Origin: Erythroxylum novogranatense
Lineage: Eukaryota; Streptophyta; Magnoliopsida; Malpighiales; Erythroxylaceae
Length of the DNA stretch: 64,000 nt
Reading direction: 5' to 3'
NCBI GenBank assembly: GCA_029891385.1
Contig: CM057224.1
Location: forward strand, 30,955,005-31,019,004
Every line of letters starts with the position of its first letter. Position 1 is the stretch's first letter. Shown one piece after another: positions 1 through 12,040 of the stretch. The position numbers and the translations under genes were made by a program. The notes below the pieces were generated by a model that saw only the letters and a program-made list of their open reading frames with translations, did no database searches and was not told where the DNA came from.

Positions 1-575
1 TGATTTTGCAGGTTTTGGGTATGAAATGCAGCTGTTATGCTGCCAGATTTTTGTATGGTAGTATATGGATTAGTATGAGATTGTTATGGTAATATATAAG
101 ATTATGATGAATAAATAGAATCAAGTAAGAGGGATTTTGTTTAGAATGAATTTCCAAAAAGGGAAATGATATTGTTTTGATTAGTATGAGCTTTGAATAA
201 AGATGAATAAGAAGAGAAGGAATGAAAAATAAGAAAAAGAAAAATTTACATGGAATCGGATAGATTAAGTTTAAGGTATCCAACGCGACCACTTCAACGC
301 TTTTCTCAGATATTGGTGCGGATGTCGGAATTTGTGTTTCAATTGGATCGTTCGTTTGGTTTGTCTTCGAGCCAATTCGATTTGACCTTATTTGTAAGCT
401 TTGCTTCCAAGTTAGCTTTCGATTCGCTATTGATTTGTTTCGATTCACTTCGATCTATGATCCGTTCATTTCGCTTTGTGATCAATTGTTTTATTTGTTC
501 GTTTTGCCTCTTTGTTATTCATCTTTCGCTTCGTCTTCCGATTGGGGGTTCTGGTCTCGGGATCGGGTCCCAACA
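1..575 (+). mobile_element. 3' part of a 5' LTR, cut by the window edge
   Basis: The segment ends in CGGGTCCCAACA (564-575), and four bases later there is an initiator-Met tRNA primer binding site on the same strand. That makes it the 5' LTR of a plus-strand LTR retrotransposon whose start lies outside the window. The last 12 bases are identical to the terminus of the solo LTR at 6176-10606 read on the minus strand, so the two probably belong to related families. No coding capacity is seen; open frames around 250-600 look incidental. Confidence 0.7.
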
Positions 576-579
576 GTTG

Positions 580-591
580 TGGTATCAGAGC
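580..591 (+). other. Primer binding site, initiator-Met tRNA type
   Basis: TGGTATCAGAGC matches the complement of the 3' end of plant initiator methionine tRNA, the usual primer of many plant Ty3/gypsy and Ty1/copia elements. It lies 4 bases after the LTR end at 575. It marks the start of minus-strand DNA synthesis and is not a tRNA gene. Confidence 0.8.
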
Positions 592-1240
592 ATAGAGTGA
601 AAGTGTTAAGTTTAAGTAGTTGGGTTTCGGACCCAACAATCCACCACTCTTACTACCTATTGTTAGCATTTGTCAATTGACCCTGCTTTTTATTACAAAA
701 TGATTAGCTACAAATTTGATTTTATATAGATATTCATAGGTCATTTTACTTGTAGACAACATGTTCTTCTTAATTTCACAATTAGTGAAGTGTGTAACAG
801 GAGCCTTCGTTAAGTACTCAGGATCAAACATGAAAGAGAATAAATGGAGAAAACATGAAAAATACCTAATTTTGTGTCCATTACTTTCAACAAGCTTTTC
901 AAAGTCGAATCAAACTCATTTTCTCTATGGCCTTCATGAAAGTTAACCGTTAATGTCTTTTTGCAACTTTCTTAACACGTGAAACACTTGAAGGGTTAGA
1001 GAATCTGAACATTAATGATTTGCTTAAGTAGCTACAGGAGAGTTAACTTTATTTATGCAGCTTCCATATTGGGCTTCCTCATCACAGGTCCAATGCAGGT
1101 TTGACCTACACTGACTAAGGCCCATTTTTTTCATCGAACAGGAGCTCATTAACTCCGATCCTTTATTAGGCTATTTTATTATCTTTATCCGGATCAAACT
1201 TTATTTGCTTAATTGTAAATTTATTAAAAATGTTAAAAGT
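592..1240. other. No gene recognised
   Basis: This stretch should contain the start of the internal region of the plus-strand element at 1-591 and the decayed continuation of the copia relic. I could assign neither. A short hairpin is visible, GTTGGGT (619-625) facing ACCCAAC (631-637). Confidence 0.5.
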
Positions 1241-1476
1241 TTAATTAATTATTGTCCATCCTTGAGAAAAATTTCTAACAACCAAAACTTGATTCAGTTG
1301 TAGTTTATTATTTTGAAAGTTTATAGTTCCATTCCCAATGTGCATAATATACAATACATTCTCGTGCCCAAAAAGTATTTTATCATGACCATGATACAGA
1401 GATATAGAATGAAGCTGACCACCATTTATTGTCATGTAAGGAGTTACACCTGTATCAAGAAACCAAGTATTGTCTT
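1241..1476 (-). pseudogene. Ty1/copia protease fragment (left half of a split element)
   Basis: The minus strand reads a typical copia protease start: the motif W-F-L-D-T-G with the catalytic Asp, then a tract with G-N-G-T and a run ending V-L-V-V-R-N, as in the beta-strand core of copia aspartic proteases. In copia polyproteins this enzyme cuts Gag-Pol. The open frame enters the neighbouring LTR at 1476/1477, so the element was split there. The upstream Gag part is at 38355-39105, on the far side of the insertion, and the reading frame is continuous when one copy of the 5-bp duplication is removed. The fragment ends in a stop after about 75 codons, and nothing downstream (integrase, RT) is recognisable. 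Confidence 0.85.
1472..1476. repeat. Left target-site duplication of the outer LTR element
   Basis: GTCTT directly precedes LTR position 1477. The right copy, CTCTT at 38350-38354, matches 4 of 5 bases. Confidence 0.75.
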
Positions 1477-3071
1477 TGTAGCACCCCATTCTCGCAAGAA
1501 CCGAACCCGATATCGTGGGTGATATCTGAGTTCGTGCCTCACGAGAGTGATATGCTAGAGTACTCGAATACCGTCAAACATTCAATATAATTTTTTTAAA
1601 AAGACATTCACATCCGCAAAAAACGGTAGACAATTTGGGCCCGCTATACTTTGTAAACATTTTCAGTGATAACAGTACACTCGACAGTATTTAGAAAAGC
1701 CAGTTAACGTACACAGATCCATAACCAAATTGGGCCTAATTTTATTTATAAACATTTCAGTGATCACATTACAATCAATAAAATTTCAATAGCCCATTTG
1801 GGGCCCACTAGAACTACAACACTATTTTCCAGAAAAATGTGGAATCCATAATTGTATAAAAGTAAGATGACACTAATGCAGACGCGAACTGATCCCGACT
1901 CCTATCTTTTCCTGGCATGTAGTAGGCATACTCCTGTGTCTAACGGAGTACTCTTCAAGGCCTGAAAAATAGTTACAAATTTTGGGTGAGTTTTGCGAAC
2001 TCAATGAGAAACTATCATCGATGGTTCACTCAATTCATGCATTACGCAAATAGCGTACAACATATCACCATAACACATTCAGAATACCCTATAGCAGTTT
2101 ACAGATTCTCATGCACTCTTACCTATTTCTCATTCACTGTATTCAATCATCACAATGTGTATGCAATGCATATGAGACTCATTCTCATTTTATTTCAGTG
2201 TTGTGACCGAGCGCATAAACAGTGATCAGTGTTCAGTAGACGCGTCTAGGGAGTAGGAGAGCCCTCTGGGTATGCACTAACTCCCATCGAGCTCGAGACT
2301 CGTTTCAGTAACAGTAGCGACTCAGGTCACAACTATCATTATCTGTTCATGTATCTGTGCATGAAATGCAATATGCCCAATATATTTCAATGCAGTCAAA
2401 ACCAATAATTGAAACAGTCATATCATATTAGAAACATAAAAGTTTCTCAATCTCAGTCAATTAACATTTCAATGTCAAATTTCCATTTCCTCGGACCTTC
2501 GGTCCAGTATTTCAGTCATAGACAATTTTTCTCATTCACAAACAATCACATTGGCATATCCAATTGCTCAATCCCTCGGACCTTTGGTCGGAGATTTCAA
2601 ACATAACAATTCACATACTCATCATTATTCGACACAGAATTCCAAGTACAGAACATTTAACAGTCAAAAATTGAGAAATTAACTAGGTTACTCACCTGTA
2701 CTTCCGAGTTAAATACCTGGAAGACTCAATAACGTCGGTGGATCGACGCTCCAAATAAGTCTTTATAACAATGCAATTGCATACACATTACCAAATGTAC
2801 AGGCAGAACTATTTAAAGATGCACATGTATCAATGAAAATGCGTACAATGCATGTTCGTGACATTCTCGGTATCATTCCATAAATCATACAGTAAAAATG
2901 TTTCCTTATGTCCAAAGAAACCATAGACACTAAAATCGCTCAATTCGGACGTTAAAGGTCCAAAAATCGCTACCCGATCTTCTCGATTTAACCTAACTTA
3001 TTTATGTCAATTTCGCCTTTAAAAATTTACCAATTTCTCATAGAAATGAAATTAAATGATTCACGAATTTG

Positions 3072-3120
3072 ATGCCTCGAGAATCAGGTCAATCGGAGGT
3101 CGGATGGACAAGTTATAAGC
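3072..3120 (-). repeat. Conserved ~50-bp LTR block shared by three LTR families
   Basis: The core GAATCAGGTCAATCGGAGGT followed by CGGATGGACAAGTTAT recurs with few changes at 35842-35890, 11833-11880, 20173-20220, 28508-28552 and, more diverged, at 9158-9208 in the solo LTR. In the sense of the element transcript it lies downstream of the module array. Its function is unknown. Confidence 0.75.
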
Positions 3121-3141
3121 AAAAGAAAGAAAATATATGAT

Positions 3142-3233
3142 CCTAGCCGACTTGCCTGAGAATCCAAGTCGACTTATGCTACTGTGTATGTTCTAGTCGA
3201 CTTATCTGAGGATGCAAGTCGACTTATGCTACT
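3142..3233. repeat. Two-copy 51-bp hairpin repeat with GTCGAC arms
   Basis: Two units start at 3142 and 3193. In the better-kept second unit, AGTCGACTT and AAGTCGACT form inverted arms around about 15 bases; in the first unit the left arm has one substitution. The same pair is at about 35914-36004 in the other LTR. The inner array's LTRs and the solo LTR do not show it. Confidence 0.8.
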
Positions 3234-3352
3234 ACAATGGCAGTTCTGGACAAACGTCCACCGATATCCCAACTTTCACAACTCATAACTTCTTGCTCCG
3301 AACTTTAAATTGGACAAACTTAGTATCTATTTCATAGAGAAAAGAGAGATCT

Positions 3353-4140
3353 ACAAGTTTTATGAAGGACACAAAAGCCAATTTCACCTCTAAGGGTGTC
3401 AAAAATGTAATCAAAGTTATTGCCCTCACAATGCTTTTCAAAACAGTGCAACATTTTGTTAAAACAGTGCAACAGTTTATAAAATCCGTAACTTTCCAGT
3501 TCCTCAGTCAAAAATTACACAATAAATGTTTTCAGAAAGATCACAATGTTATTTACAACTTTCATGAACAACCTGAAATCAAATTCATTTGCTTACTAGG
3601 CCAAACAATTCACCAAAGCATCTGCCCACTGAAATTTTCCAATCTGAACAGTACATTTCAAAGCAGCATATCTCCTAGCACAAATGTCAAAACAATAACT
3701 ACCTTATATAACTGGAAATATAAGATCTCATACTTAAATTTTCATGAAGGATTCAAAATCCAATTCCATCCCTAACAAGTTCAAAACTGCCAAACAAGTG
3801 ACTGATCAGGGCAGCAGTTAAAAACCTAATGCAGGTTCAGTTTTTGAAAACTCATAACTCCCAAATCTGATCTCCAAAAATCACATGCAATATACCAATT
3901 TCAAGATAATTTCTTCCTTTACAACTCTTCAGAAGATTACTCAAGCCAATTCAATTTACAAAAATTTCTAAAATTGCTTCCAATCAGAATGTTCACAAAT
4001 ATGACACTTAGGCTAGGTTTCACCACAATGTACAAAATCAGTCAATAGTTAATAGTGGATATCTCCCAATATACTTATCCAACAATTGCAAAATTAGTGG
4101 AAATGGAAAGCTAACAATATAGGCTTCAACTCTCATGAAG
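3353..4140 (-). repeat. Degenerate ~180-200-bp module array in the LTR
   Basis: The anchor ACAACT-TTCATGAAG recurs in diverged form at 3353, 3555, 3735, 3921 and 4126. Each anchor is followed by a CCAATTC-like tract and preceded by a CATAACT-like tract. In the sister LTR the anchors are at 36124, 36305, 36485, 36671 and 36876, giving spacings of 181, 180, 186 and 205. The first spacing here is longer because of the local duplication. Confidence 0.7.
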
Positions 4141-5603
4141 ACCATTTTCATTAGTTCCTTCTAAATTAATTTAGAAAAATCATCAAAACACTTAGGTAAT
4201 TGGTTCGGTTACTGTTCATACAGACATCAACAGTAACTTTCCAAGCCAAAAATTCACCCTCTTAAGGCTAAAATTAGACAACACCTATTTCACACAAAAC
4301 TGTAGCCAACAAGCCAAAGTTTCAGTTGGCACAAATCTCACCTCATTTTCATAACCACACAATGAGTTATGCTCAAAACAGTACAGTAGGTCAAAAACCA
4401 ATTTTCAGCTTTACTACTCAAATACACTTCCTATCATGCCAATTGAACTTCTACTACCATAAGCATCCCAATTGGACACAAAATCAGTCCCTAAACCATT
4501 CCTACACTCACTTAGACCTATAGTCAAAATTTTGCAGCATGAAACTCTTAATTTCTATACAAGCTTAGTCATCAATATTCAATCCAAAATCAAGCTAAAA
4601 CCAATCTAAACCATGTTCATTCACTTACTCTCACACAACATACATTTATACCCCAATAATCAAGCCATAGGTTTCATGAAATTCATGCATCATAAATCAT
4701 GATTAATGAACAATACATACCAATCAATGCATCTAACAACCAATTTATTCATTAAATGCATAAATGAAAGCTTAAAACATAGTCTTACCTCACTAAGTTT
4801 CCAATCCTTCAATCCTTCACTAATCACAACTTCCAAACTCTCATATAACACCCACGACATCATCACTGCAAGGAAGCAAGGTTATGCTATTTAGGTGAGT
4901 TAATAGAAAAGAGAGCAAAATGGAAGGAGGAGGAGATAAGCAATTGTAGCTAGAAACTTGAAACAAAATTCCGTGGAGAGAAGAAAGGGTGAAGCTTCGG
5001 ATGGGAAAGAATAAAGCAAGTAAAATGAGTGTTTTTCCCCTTCTTTCACATGAAGTAGCTGAAAATAGAGGATAAGAACAAATGGTGGAGGCATTAAATG
5101 GTGTAGGACAAGTGTAAAGTTAAAAAAAAAAAGACAAATTAGGCTAAAAACAAATTAGTAAATAGGAACCCTAATGCAATTTGACCCATTCTAGTCCAAT
5201 GACCTTAATTTTAATCCCAAAATAATATACCCAATATTACAGTGCCATTAGATAGAAATTTTCACTACCGAAAATCAAGCGGTTCGTCGCTTGACTATTT
5301 TTTTCCGGTCCGGGAATTTTCTTCGGAAAATTTCAGAAAAATTCCTAAAAATCCCTTAAAATATAAAACACTCAATGGCGCACTCAGAATAATTTTTCAA
5401 ACACAAGAACCACGTTAATCACAGTAAAACTCCATTAGGCACAAAAACTGAGAATGTCATGTATGCATGTACAGTTATTTCATGTGCACAAAATTCACTA
5501 CTCACCAATACCAGTATGCATAAAAATGTCAAATCAGTCCTAATCACTCTCATCCTTTGCTAAATTACGATTTTACCCTTCCCATCGGGGATGGGATATT
5601 ACA

Positions 5604-5618
5604 ACTCCCCCCTCCTAA
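5604..5618 (-). other. Polypurine tract of the outer element
   Basis: On the minus strand the purine run AGGAGGGGGGAGT abuts the LTR and would prime plus-strand DNA synthesis. The same bases read as the end of a pol frame, R-R-G-E-L then a TAA stop made by LTR bases 3-5, as in the autonomous relatives at 14244 and 22553. Confidence 0.8.
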
Positions 5619-6018
5619 TAAAAATTTCGTCCACGAAATTATCAGTCGATGGTTCCATATGGTAGATATTGATCAGTGGTCATATGTCCCTACATGTTCC
5701 ATACACTTCAATACTCAATGACTCATTTTTCGATAGATCACAATAAATAGACTTAATGAGTCGTTCAGTCACGTATTTGGCTATCTCAACTATCTCATTT
5801 TATTTTAGAGTAGATCATTATTTCCGAACCTATGCACTTATTACGTTTTATCAAGTCTTTACCTTTTTCACCAGTAACATGCAGACTAAGTCATGCTCCA
5901 TTGATACCCTTTTTTGCCAATCCTAAGTACACCTTACCAAGGTGATACTTACAATAAAACCCTACATCTCGTTTTTGACACTTCCCTTTCCTTTGGTACT
6001 AACACAGTGACACTTATG
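5604..6018 (-). mobile_element. Left part of the body of the outer LARD-like element
   Basis: This 415-bp internal segment is separated from the rest of the body (30907-34247) by the nested array. The first ~45 bases next to the LTR keep the last codons of a gypsy pol gene (motif F-V-D-E-I-F-I-R-R-G-E-L). Beyond that I recognise no domain. Confidence 0.75.
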
Positions 6019-6023
6019 ACCTT
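6019..6023. repeat. Left target-site duplication ACCTT of the nested gypsy array
   Basis: ACCTT precedes the LTR start at 6024, and an exact copy follows the last LTR at 30902-30906. No such repeat lies at the internal LTR/body joints, so the three-LTR array entered as one element or grew in place. Confidence 0.9.
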
Positions 6024-6239
6024 TGTAGCGCCCCCTTACCATAGGGTATCCACCGGAACGCCTGTAGGTCATTCCGATACATATCCTACGACAAGAGACC
6101 ACTACCGACAACAACCACTACACTCCTCATGGCATCACAATCATAAGACAGTAATAAGAAATTGACCACTTTTTATGTTGGGACCCGCTTCTGGAACCCA
6201 ACTCATAACGAACGAATCACAGCTTAACTAAAGTCGCTT

Positions 6240-6262
6240 CATATATATATATATATATTTTC
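6240..6262. repeat. AT dinucleotide microsatellite
   Basis: About ten AT units lie inside the solo LTR. Confidence 0.9.
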
Positions 6263-8479
6263 AATTACACAACATTCAGGGTAGTTCAAATTTCCAATTT
6301 GAAATTCGGCAATTCCTCGATTCATTATATCTTTCATAATCAAAACATATCAATTAATTTATCAAAATCATATTATTCCTTTTCTTTTGCCAAATGACAC
6401 TTAATACCCTTAAATTATCAAAAATTGGGCAGCACCTCCTCTAAAATCTCACTAGCCAAAAGTTTATCCAAAACCAACCATACACAAGACACTTCAATAT
6501 CTCCAATCCATCACACAATTCCTTGACCCCCGTCCTAATCCCATCATACACATTCACAAACCTATATCTAAACATTTCCATAATTCTCAATCACATCTCA
6601 AGTCATAATCATAATTCACATTCATATATACTAACCATAATTTACTTGCATAATTCAATCCCATAATCATATACAAACTTTAATGGCATTACAAGCCACA
6701 ATACAACAACAATATAGGAATCCCAATGCAAATACAAGGATACAAAATCCTTCTTTTTCGCTCACCGATCTTCTTCTCATTACCGTGGATGGGAATGAGG
6801 GGTGAGCTTACGCCAACGGGTAACAAGCTTATAACCAAAATAAGCAAAAACCATTGAAAAGTTTGAATTGAAATCGATGCCACATATTTTCAAAGTCAAT
6901 GTTTAGAATCTGTTGAAAAGATCATAATTGCTCCGCTTTCGGTCAAAATTTTAATTGAGCTTTGATAAGACTAAAACTCATCGTGATTAAACATAAAACC
7001 ATAACTTTTCTTTGTAAAACTCACATTTGAAATTCATGTAACATAACTCTTCCAAATTCATCACAAATCGATAATTCAGAAACATTATAAATCATCATTC
7101 ATTTCATAGCACATCACATGTCAAAATGCAATGCACACATAACGGCTCGAGAGTTCCAGACACACACCGAAACCGAAGTTTACAGTGAACACAACGAGTC
7201 CATTTTGGATCTCGTAAGCCACAAGCGGCAGTAGGAGAAGGCTTTTATTTTCTTTTGTCTCGTGCGAGACTAACACAACGTTCCTCTCTCGCCCAAACAA
7301 AGCACATATTCATTTTCACATGTTCACAATGCCATTCTCTAAGGCATATCGAAATCACAATCATATGATCTTATGATCTCATGACATGTCATTCTCAGCA
7401 TATTCATAAAATTTCAACGCATTTTTCAAAAATCACCATAATTCACAATAACAATTTCTTTCAAGCATTTACAAGCAATAATGGAAGTAGTTGAAATCAT
7501 TTAATCAATTGAGTTCCGAAAACTGACTTTTGTTTCTTATATTTGAAAACACAAGAAAGCTTAGTGGCAGTGTTATGGCTCATTTCTCAATCATAAACAA
7601 GGTACCCACCTCGATTCCATGCTAGGAACTTATCCAATGCTCCAATTTCTCCATTGCTTCCTTCTTCCTTCCAACATACTTTTTCCTAAACCATAAATAC
7701 CCAAATTCAATATCATAAATATCATAATCCTCAAGATTAACTATAGGAACCCACTTCCAACATATTTCCAAGCTATCTTAGTCATCAATTTACAAAGCCC
7801 CAATTTCCAAAATTGGGCATAAACCCTAATTTATAATAATCCAAAATTAATCACCATCTTAGCATAATCATCACAAATAACTTAAAATCCACAACCCATA
7901 ATATTTTCCATGATTCTAAACCAAAAACTCAAGAAAAGCTCAAGACTTAAAAGTCGGCTCTTACCTCCATCTTCTCCATTTTTGGATTTTCTTAGCTAAT
8001 CTTGGAGCTCTCTTCATCTTCCACCTTTTTCCCTCTTGGAGCATGCTCAAATCCTCCTTGAAAGCTCACAAAATCGGAACTTAGTCTGCTGTCTCTCTTT
8101 TCCTCCATCGCCAAACCACTCTTCTCTTTCTCTCTTCTTTCTTTCTTTTGTTCTATTCTGTTTCTCTAAGTATCGGGCTTCTCCTTCAAACAACAGACAG
8201 CCCCTTATATTTATAATGCCATGTCATTTAATGAATGGCCAATGACTTAATTGCCCTTCCTTATAAGCCTACTAACTTAACTCTTTAAGTAAACTTCCAA
8301 AATTGCCCCTTCATTGATCTTCAAAACTGACATCTTGTCTGATTATTTCGATCAAGTAAATGAAGCCATTTGATAAAACTTTCTTCTAGATAAATGTTCT
8401 CCTATGTCTTACGAATCCAACACCACAAGAATCGGATCGATAGGAGCTCTATAGCTCAAGATATCTCCAAAATACTGAA

Positions 8480-9060
8480 GTCTATTTTTCAGACCCGAGG
8501 CTGAACACTACACCTAACTTCCGACCCATATTTGGAAGTCTTAGAGGCTCAATTGTCGATCGGCTTCTTCATAAAATTTGTAGCCTTATGTATCTAGTTT
8601 AATAAAAAACAAGAATCAACTCAATCCGAGCTCTAGCGAGTTCTAGCGACCTATAATACTGAGCACTATTCAGCCGTTACAACACCAAGACTGAACACCA
8701 CACTGAACTTCCGACCTATATTTGGAAGTGTTAGAGGCTAAATCATAGCTCGGCTCATTCATAACATTTGTCGATATATGTCTCTAGTTTAATTAGAAAT
8801 AAGAATCAACTCAATCCGAGCTCTAGCGAGTTCTAGCGACCTATAATACTGAGCACTGTTCGGCCGTTACAACACCAAGACTGAACACCACACTGAAATT
8901 CCGACCTATATTTGGAAGTGTTAGAGGCTAAATCATAGCTCGGCTCCTTCATAACATTTGTAGATATATGTCTCTAGTTTAATTAGAAACAAGAATCAAT
9001 TCAATCCGATCTCTATATCTCAAGATATATCCAAAATACCAAATACTGTTCAAACTTTTA
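8480..9060 (-). repeat. Three tandem 190-bp repeats in the solo LTR
   Basis: The anchor CCGACC followed by a conserved ATATTTGGAAGT tract lies at 8521, 8711 and 8901, exactly 190 bp apart. Units 2 and 3 are nearly identical and unit 1 is more diverged. Each unit carries GAGCTCTAGCGAGTTCTAGC or a decayed form of it. Confidence 0.85.
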
Positions 9061-9284
9061 CAACTGATCGGCTCATTATAATCCGAGCGATCTTTCTCCA
9101 TTTAATGGAAAAACTGATCTATCTAGCATGGAAAGATAGAAAAATGTCTTAGGAGTCCAACGCTTCAAGAATCGGGTCGATCGGATGTCGGACGAAGAAG
9201 TTATGGCCAAAACAAGGAAGAGAGGTCGGTCGCCGCATGCAGTCGATCGCCGCACTGTGTCGGTCTCCCTTTTGAAGTCGATCG

Positions 9285-9410
9285 CCACACCAGGTCGGTC
9301 GCCTGTACCAGGTTGGTCTCCGCACCAGGTCGGTCGCCTGCACCAGGTCGGTCTCCCGCACCAGGTCGGTCTCCCGCACCAGGTCGGTCTCCCTTTGGTC
9401 GGTCGGCCAG
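9285..9410. repeat. 18-bp tandem repeat CACCAGGTCGGTCTCCCG
   Basis: About five or six copies with small changes (CGCCTG for CTCCCG), preceded by related GGTCGGTCGCC motifs. The low-complexity frames over this stretch come from the repeat. Confidence 0.85.
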
Positions 9411-11832
9411 GCGCTTGCAGTGGTCGCCGACCACTCGATCCGACCTCCAATTTCAAACGCTCATATCTTTGACTCGAGCTCCAAATGACACGCGGTTTGT
9501 TTCATTAGAAAGCTAAGAGATAGCTCTACCATTTTAAGAAGGACTCACAAGCAAGCTCGGACTCTAAAGGGATCAAAAGTTTACACAAAGATGACTGATC
9601 GATAATTTCTCAACAGTACCAAAACTTGCAAACATCATAACTTTTGATCCAGAGTCTAAATTTAACAAACTTGGTGTCTATGGAAAGCTTAAAGAAAGAT
9701 CTACAACTTTCATGAAGATCACCAACCCCAATTCCAACTATATAAAGGTCAAAAGTGGCCTCAAAGATCTGTCTCGTGATCCGCCATTTAGACAGCCCTC
9801 GCACTCCAACTCTAGCAACTCATATTAACACCTCCAAAACTAGCTCATACACATCATGGACAAGCTCTACAACTTGTCTACCTCTCTCCATAAGACTAAA
9901 TGATTCTATCCTATCTAAATCAGTCCAGAAATCGCAGTACAACACACATTCTCAAAATTGACCACATGAACACATCAGTCCAGAATTTCATACTAAACAA
10001 TATTCAAACTTCACAATTTCACATCTTTCAGCCTCCACATCCACAAATTGCATATTATACATCAACAATAGCTCACATTCAAAATTCATCAACTCATCAT
10101 CCCTACTTAAGTCCTCCATACACAATTCGTTAAACACATTCTACGTCAAGCATCAAGCCATTTCTCAAATCATCCATAAGCCACAAAATACAACTTTTGG
10201 GAATAAATTTAAAAGCAACCACATATCACACAAAGTCCATGCACAAGGTTCATATACACAACTTATGGCACATTTTCAAATCAATGCAAGGTCATACTTT
10301 AACAAGCATGGGCAGAACACAATAAAAGGTTCTTTACAAAGCTTTAGTGGGCATTTCTAGCCCCAATAAATCAAAGTCTCAAAATTTGCAATTTCAAAGA
10401 AGTTACATAAATAGTAACTATACAGACTTACTTTTTTAATTATAAAGATGTTACCCATAATACAACATACACAAAAACCCATTTCACGCTTTAACCCCCA
10501 AATATCATTTAAAATTTCTCCAATTCACATTACCCAAATAAACATTTAACATCACTAATTCCTCATTTAATAATTCTGACGTCCAATTAAAGTTCGGGGT
10601 CCAACATTTTAAAACCAAATTAAATTCCATTTCATTCACTCAAAACTCAGTAATTTACAAACTGTCAATATGTTTAGTTTACACATGCTCCAAAACACTA
10701 CTCACTAAATGACATATTCAGAATGTACAAAAGATGATCTAACTATAGGTCTCCAAAAGAAAGCCCAAATGACCGACCTTTGAGCCATCGCTTCTCTCGC
10801 CAATCCACAAGATACTACTCTACGTACGAGGGAGCTATCTGCTCTATACTTAGGCCTGAAAAATAGATTGCAATTTTGGATGAGTTTATAACTCAATGAG
10901 AAACCATCATTGATGGTTCTCCCAATTCATGCATCATATAAGCATGATACAAGACTCATTCAACAATTATACAAAACACACGATTGAAACAATCACAAGA
11001 CAATTACAAGATACGATCTCGTAACAAGATATAAAGAACCAACAAAACATTGCCAAATATTCATCCAAGATGCAATGCACATGTGACTCTTTTCCTGCTC
11101 ATTTCAGATTGTGACCGAAGCATAAAGGATCAAGATAGACGCGTGCTGGGAGAATTATCTCCGTCGAGCTCGAGGCTCGGCTCAATATATCGAGCTCTGG
11201 CTTGGTTCAAGATAATGGCGTCTCCTTGCTCACAACTTTCCTTTTAACAATGGATGCATTTGTGCATGAATGCACATGGTCCATAGCAAGAAACATGGTA
11301 TTTCACATCCAATATTCAGTCCAATTATACAGTCTCATTAAGCGATCAATAAAACCACATGTAGTCCACGAATCCCCGTAGGCAATCAATTCACAAGAAT
11401 AATCCATGTAATCCCCGTAGGCAATCAAATCACAAGAAACACATAGATTGAATAACCAACTAGGTTACTCACCTAATAACTTCCACGCTAGTGCCGGAAG
11501 TCTCGCCAAGTCCGTGGAACGATGGTCCACTTGAGCCTCTATAGCAAATTAAATGAATAACCATTACCATCGGTATAAATGACTAAACAATGCACATGAA
11601 ATCACCAAATGTGTATAATGCATGTTCATGGCATCCCGGACCTAATTCAATAATTCCCCATAATAGAATTCTATCAAAATTAGGAATCCATAGGCGCCGA
11701 CGGCAGTAATTCGACCTCTATAGGTCCCCAATTAAATAAAATAAAGGATTCACCGTCTGCTACCCAGACTATGTCAAATTCCGCCTAAAATCCCGAATCT
11801 CTCAGAAAAGGAAATTAAATATTCAATGAACC

Positions 11833-11880
11833 GATGCCTCAAGAATCAGGTCAATCGGACGTCGGACGGAAAAGTTATTC
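11833..11880 (-). repeat. Conserved ~50-bp LTR block, LTR-A copy
   Basis: The core GAATCAGGTCAATCGGACGT then CGGACGGAAAAGTTATTC matches the outer LTR block at 3072-3120. Copies in LTR-B and LTR-C are at 20173-20220 and 28508-28552. Confidence 0.8.
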
Positions 11881-12040
11881 ACGAAAGAAACCAAAACTCA
11901 ACAATTTATATTTTTATATATAACCCTTATTTCCCCCTTTATTTTCTGATTTCCAACCAAACTTCCAACACCCATAACTCTTTCTACACATTTCTGAAAA
12001 ATGCAAACTATACCTTGTTGTAAAGCTTATGACAAGCTCT

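Larger units (their letters stand above)
1477..5603 (-). mobile_element. LTR of the outer LARD-like element (its 3' LTR)
   Basis: This 4,127-bp repeat starts TGTAGCACCCC and ends in ATTACA. It matches 34248-38349 end to end with scattered substitutions. The extra 25 bp is explained by an internal duplication near 3430-3480 that the other copy lacks. The element reads on the minus strand, so this is the downstream LTR. Its interior holds a 51-bp double hairpin (3142-3233), a block shared with other LTR families (3072-3120) and a degenerate ~180-bp module array (3353-4140). It has no coding capacity. Confidence 0.95.
6176..10606 (-). mobile_element. Solo LTR (4.43 kb) inserted in LTR-A
   Basis: It starts TGTTGGGACCCG and ends GGGGTCCAACA, and is flanked by TTTTA (6171-6175 and 10607-10611). 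LTR-B and LTR-C show the empty site with a single TTTTA, apart from one T length difference in the left flank. There is no primer site, polypurine tract or gene inside, so it is most simply a solo LTR left by LTR-LTR recombination. On the minus strand its terminus CGGGTCCCAACA equals that of the LTR at 1-575. It contains the shared ~50-bp block (9158-9208), 190-bp repeats, an 18-bp repeat and an AT microsatellite. Confidence 0.85.

Noticed and set aside
580..591. tRNA-Met gene
   Set aside because: Only the 12-base primer binding complement is present at 580, 18773, 27102 and 34232; no cloverleaf surrounds any of them.
9130..9210. Coding origin of the shared ~50-bp block (frame with S-D-I-R-S-T-R-F-L)
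   Set aside because: The frame is not kept open in the other five copies, so conservation is at the DNA or RNA level.
9285..9410. CRISPR-like regular repeats
   Set aside because: The 18-bp units are directly adjacent with no spacers, in a plant retrotransposon LTR.
9076..9456. Overlapping frames with repeated Gly-Asp-Arg-Pro or Thr-Trp-Cys units
   Set aside because: They are translations of the 18-bp DNA repeat in the solo LTR in several frames at once.
6171..10611. Full-length LTR element between the TTTTA duplications
   Set aside because: No long terminal direct repeats, primer site, polypurine tract or coding motif were found inside, so a solo LTR is the simpler reading.
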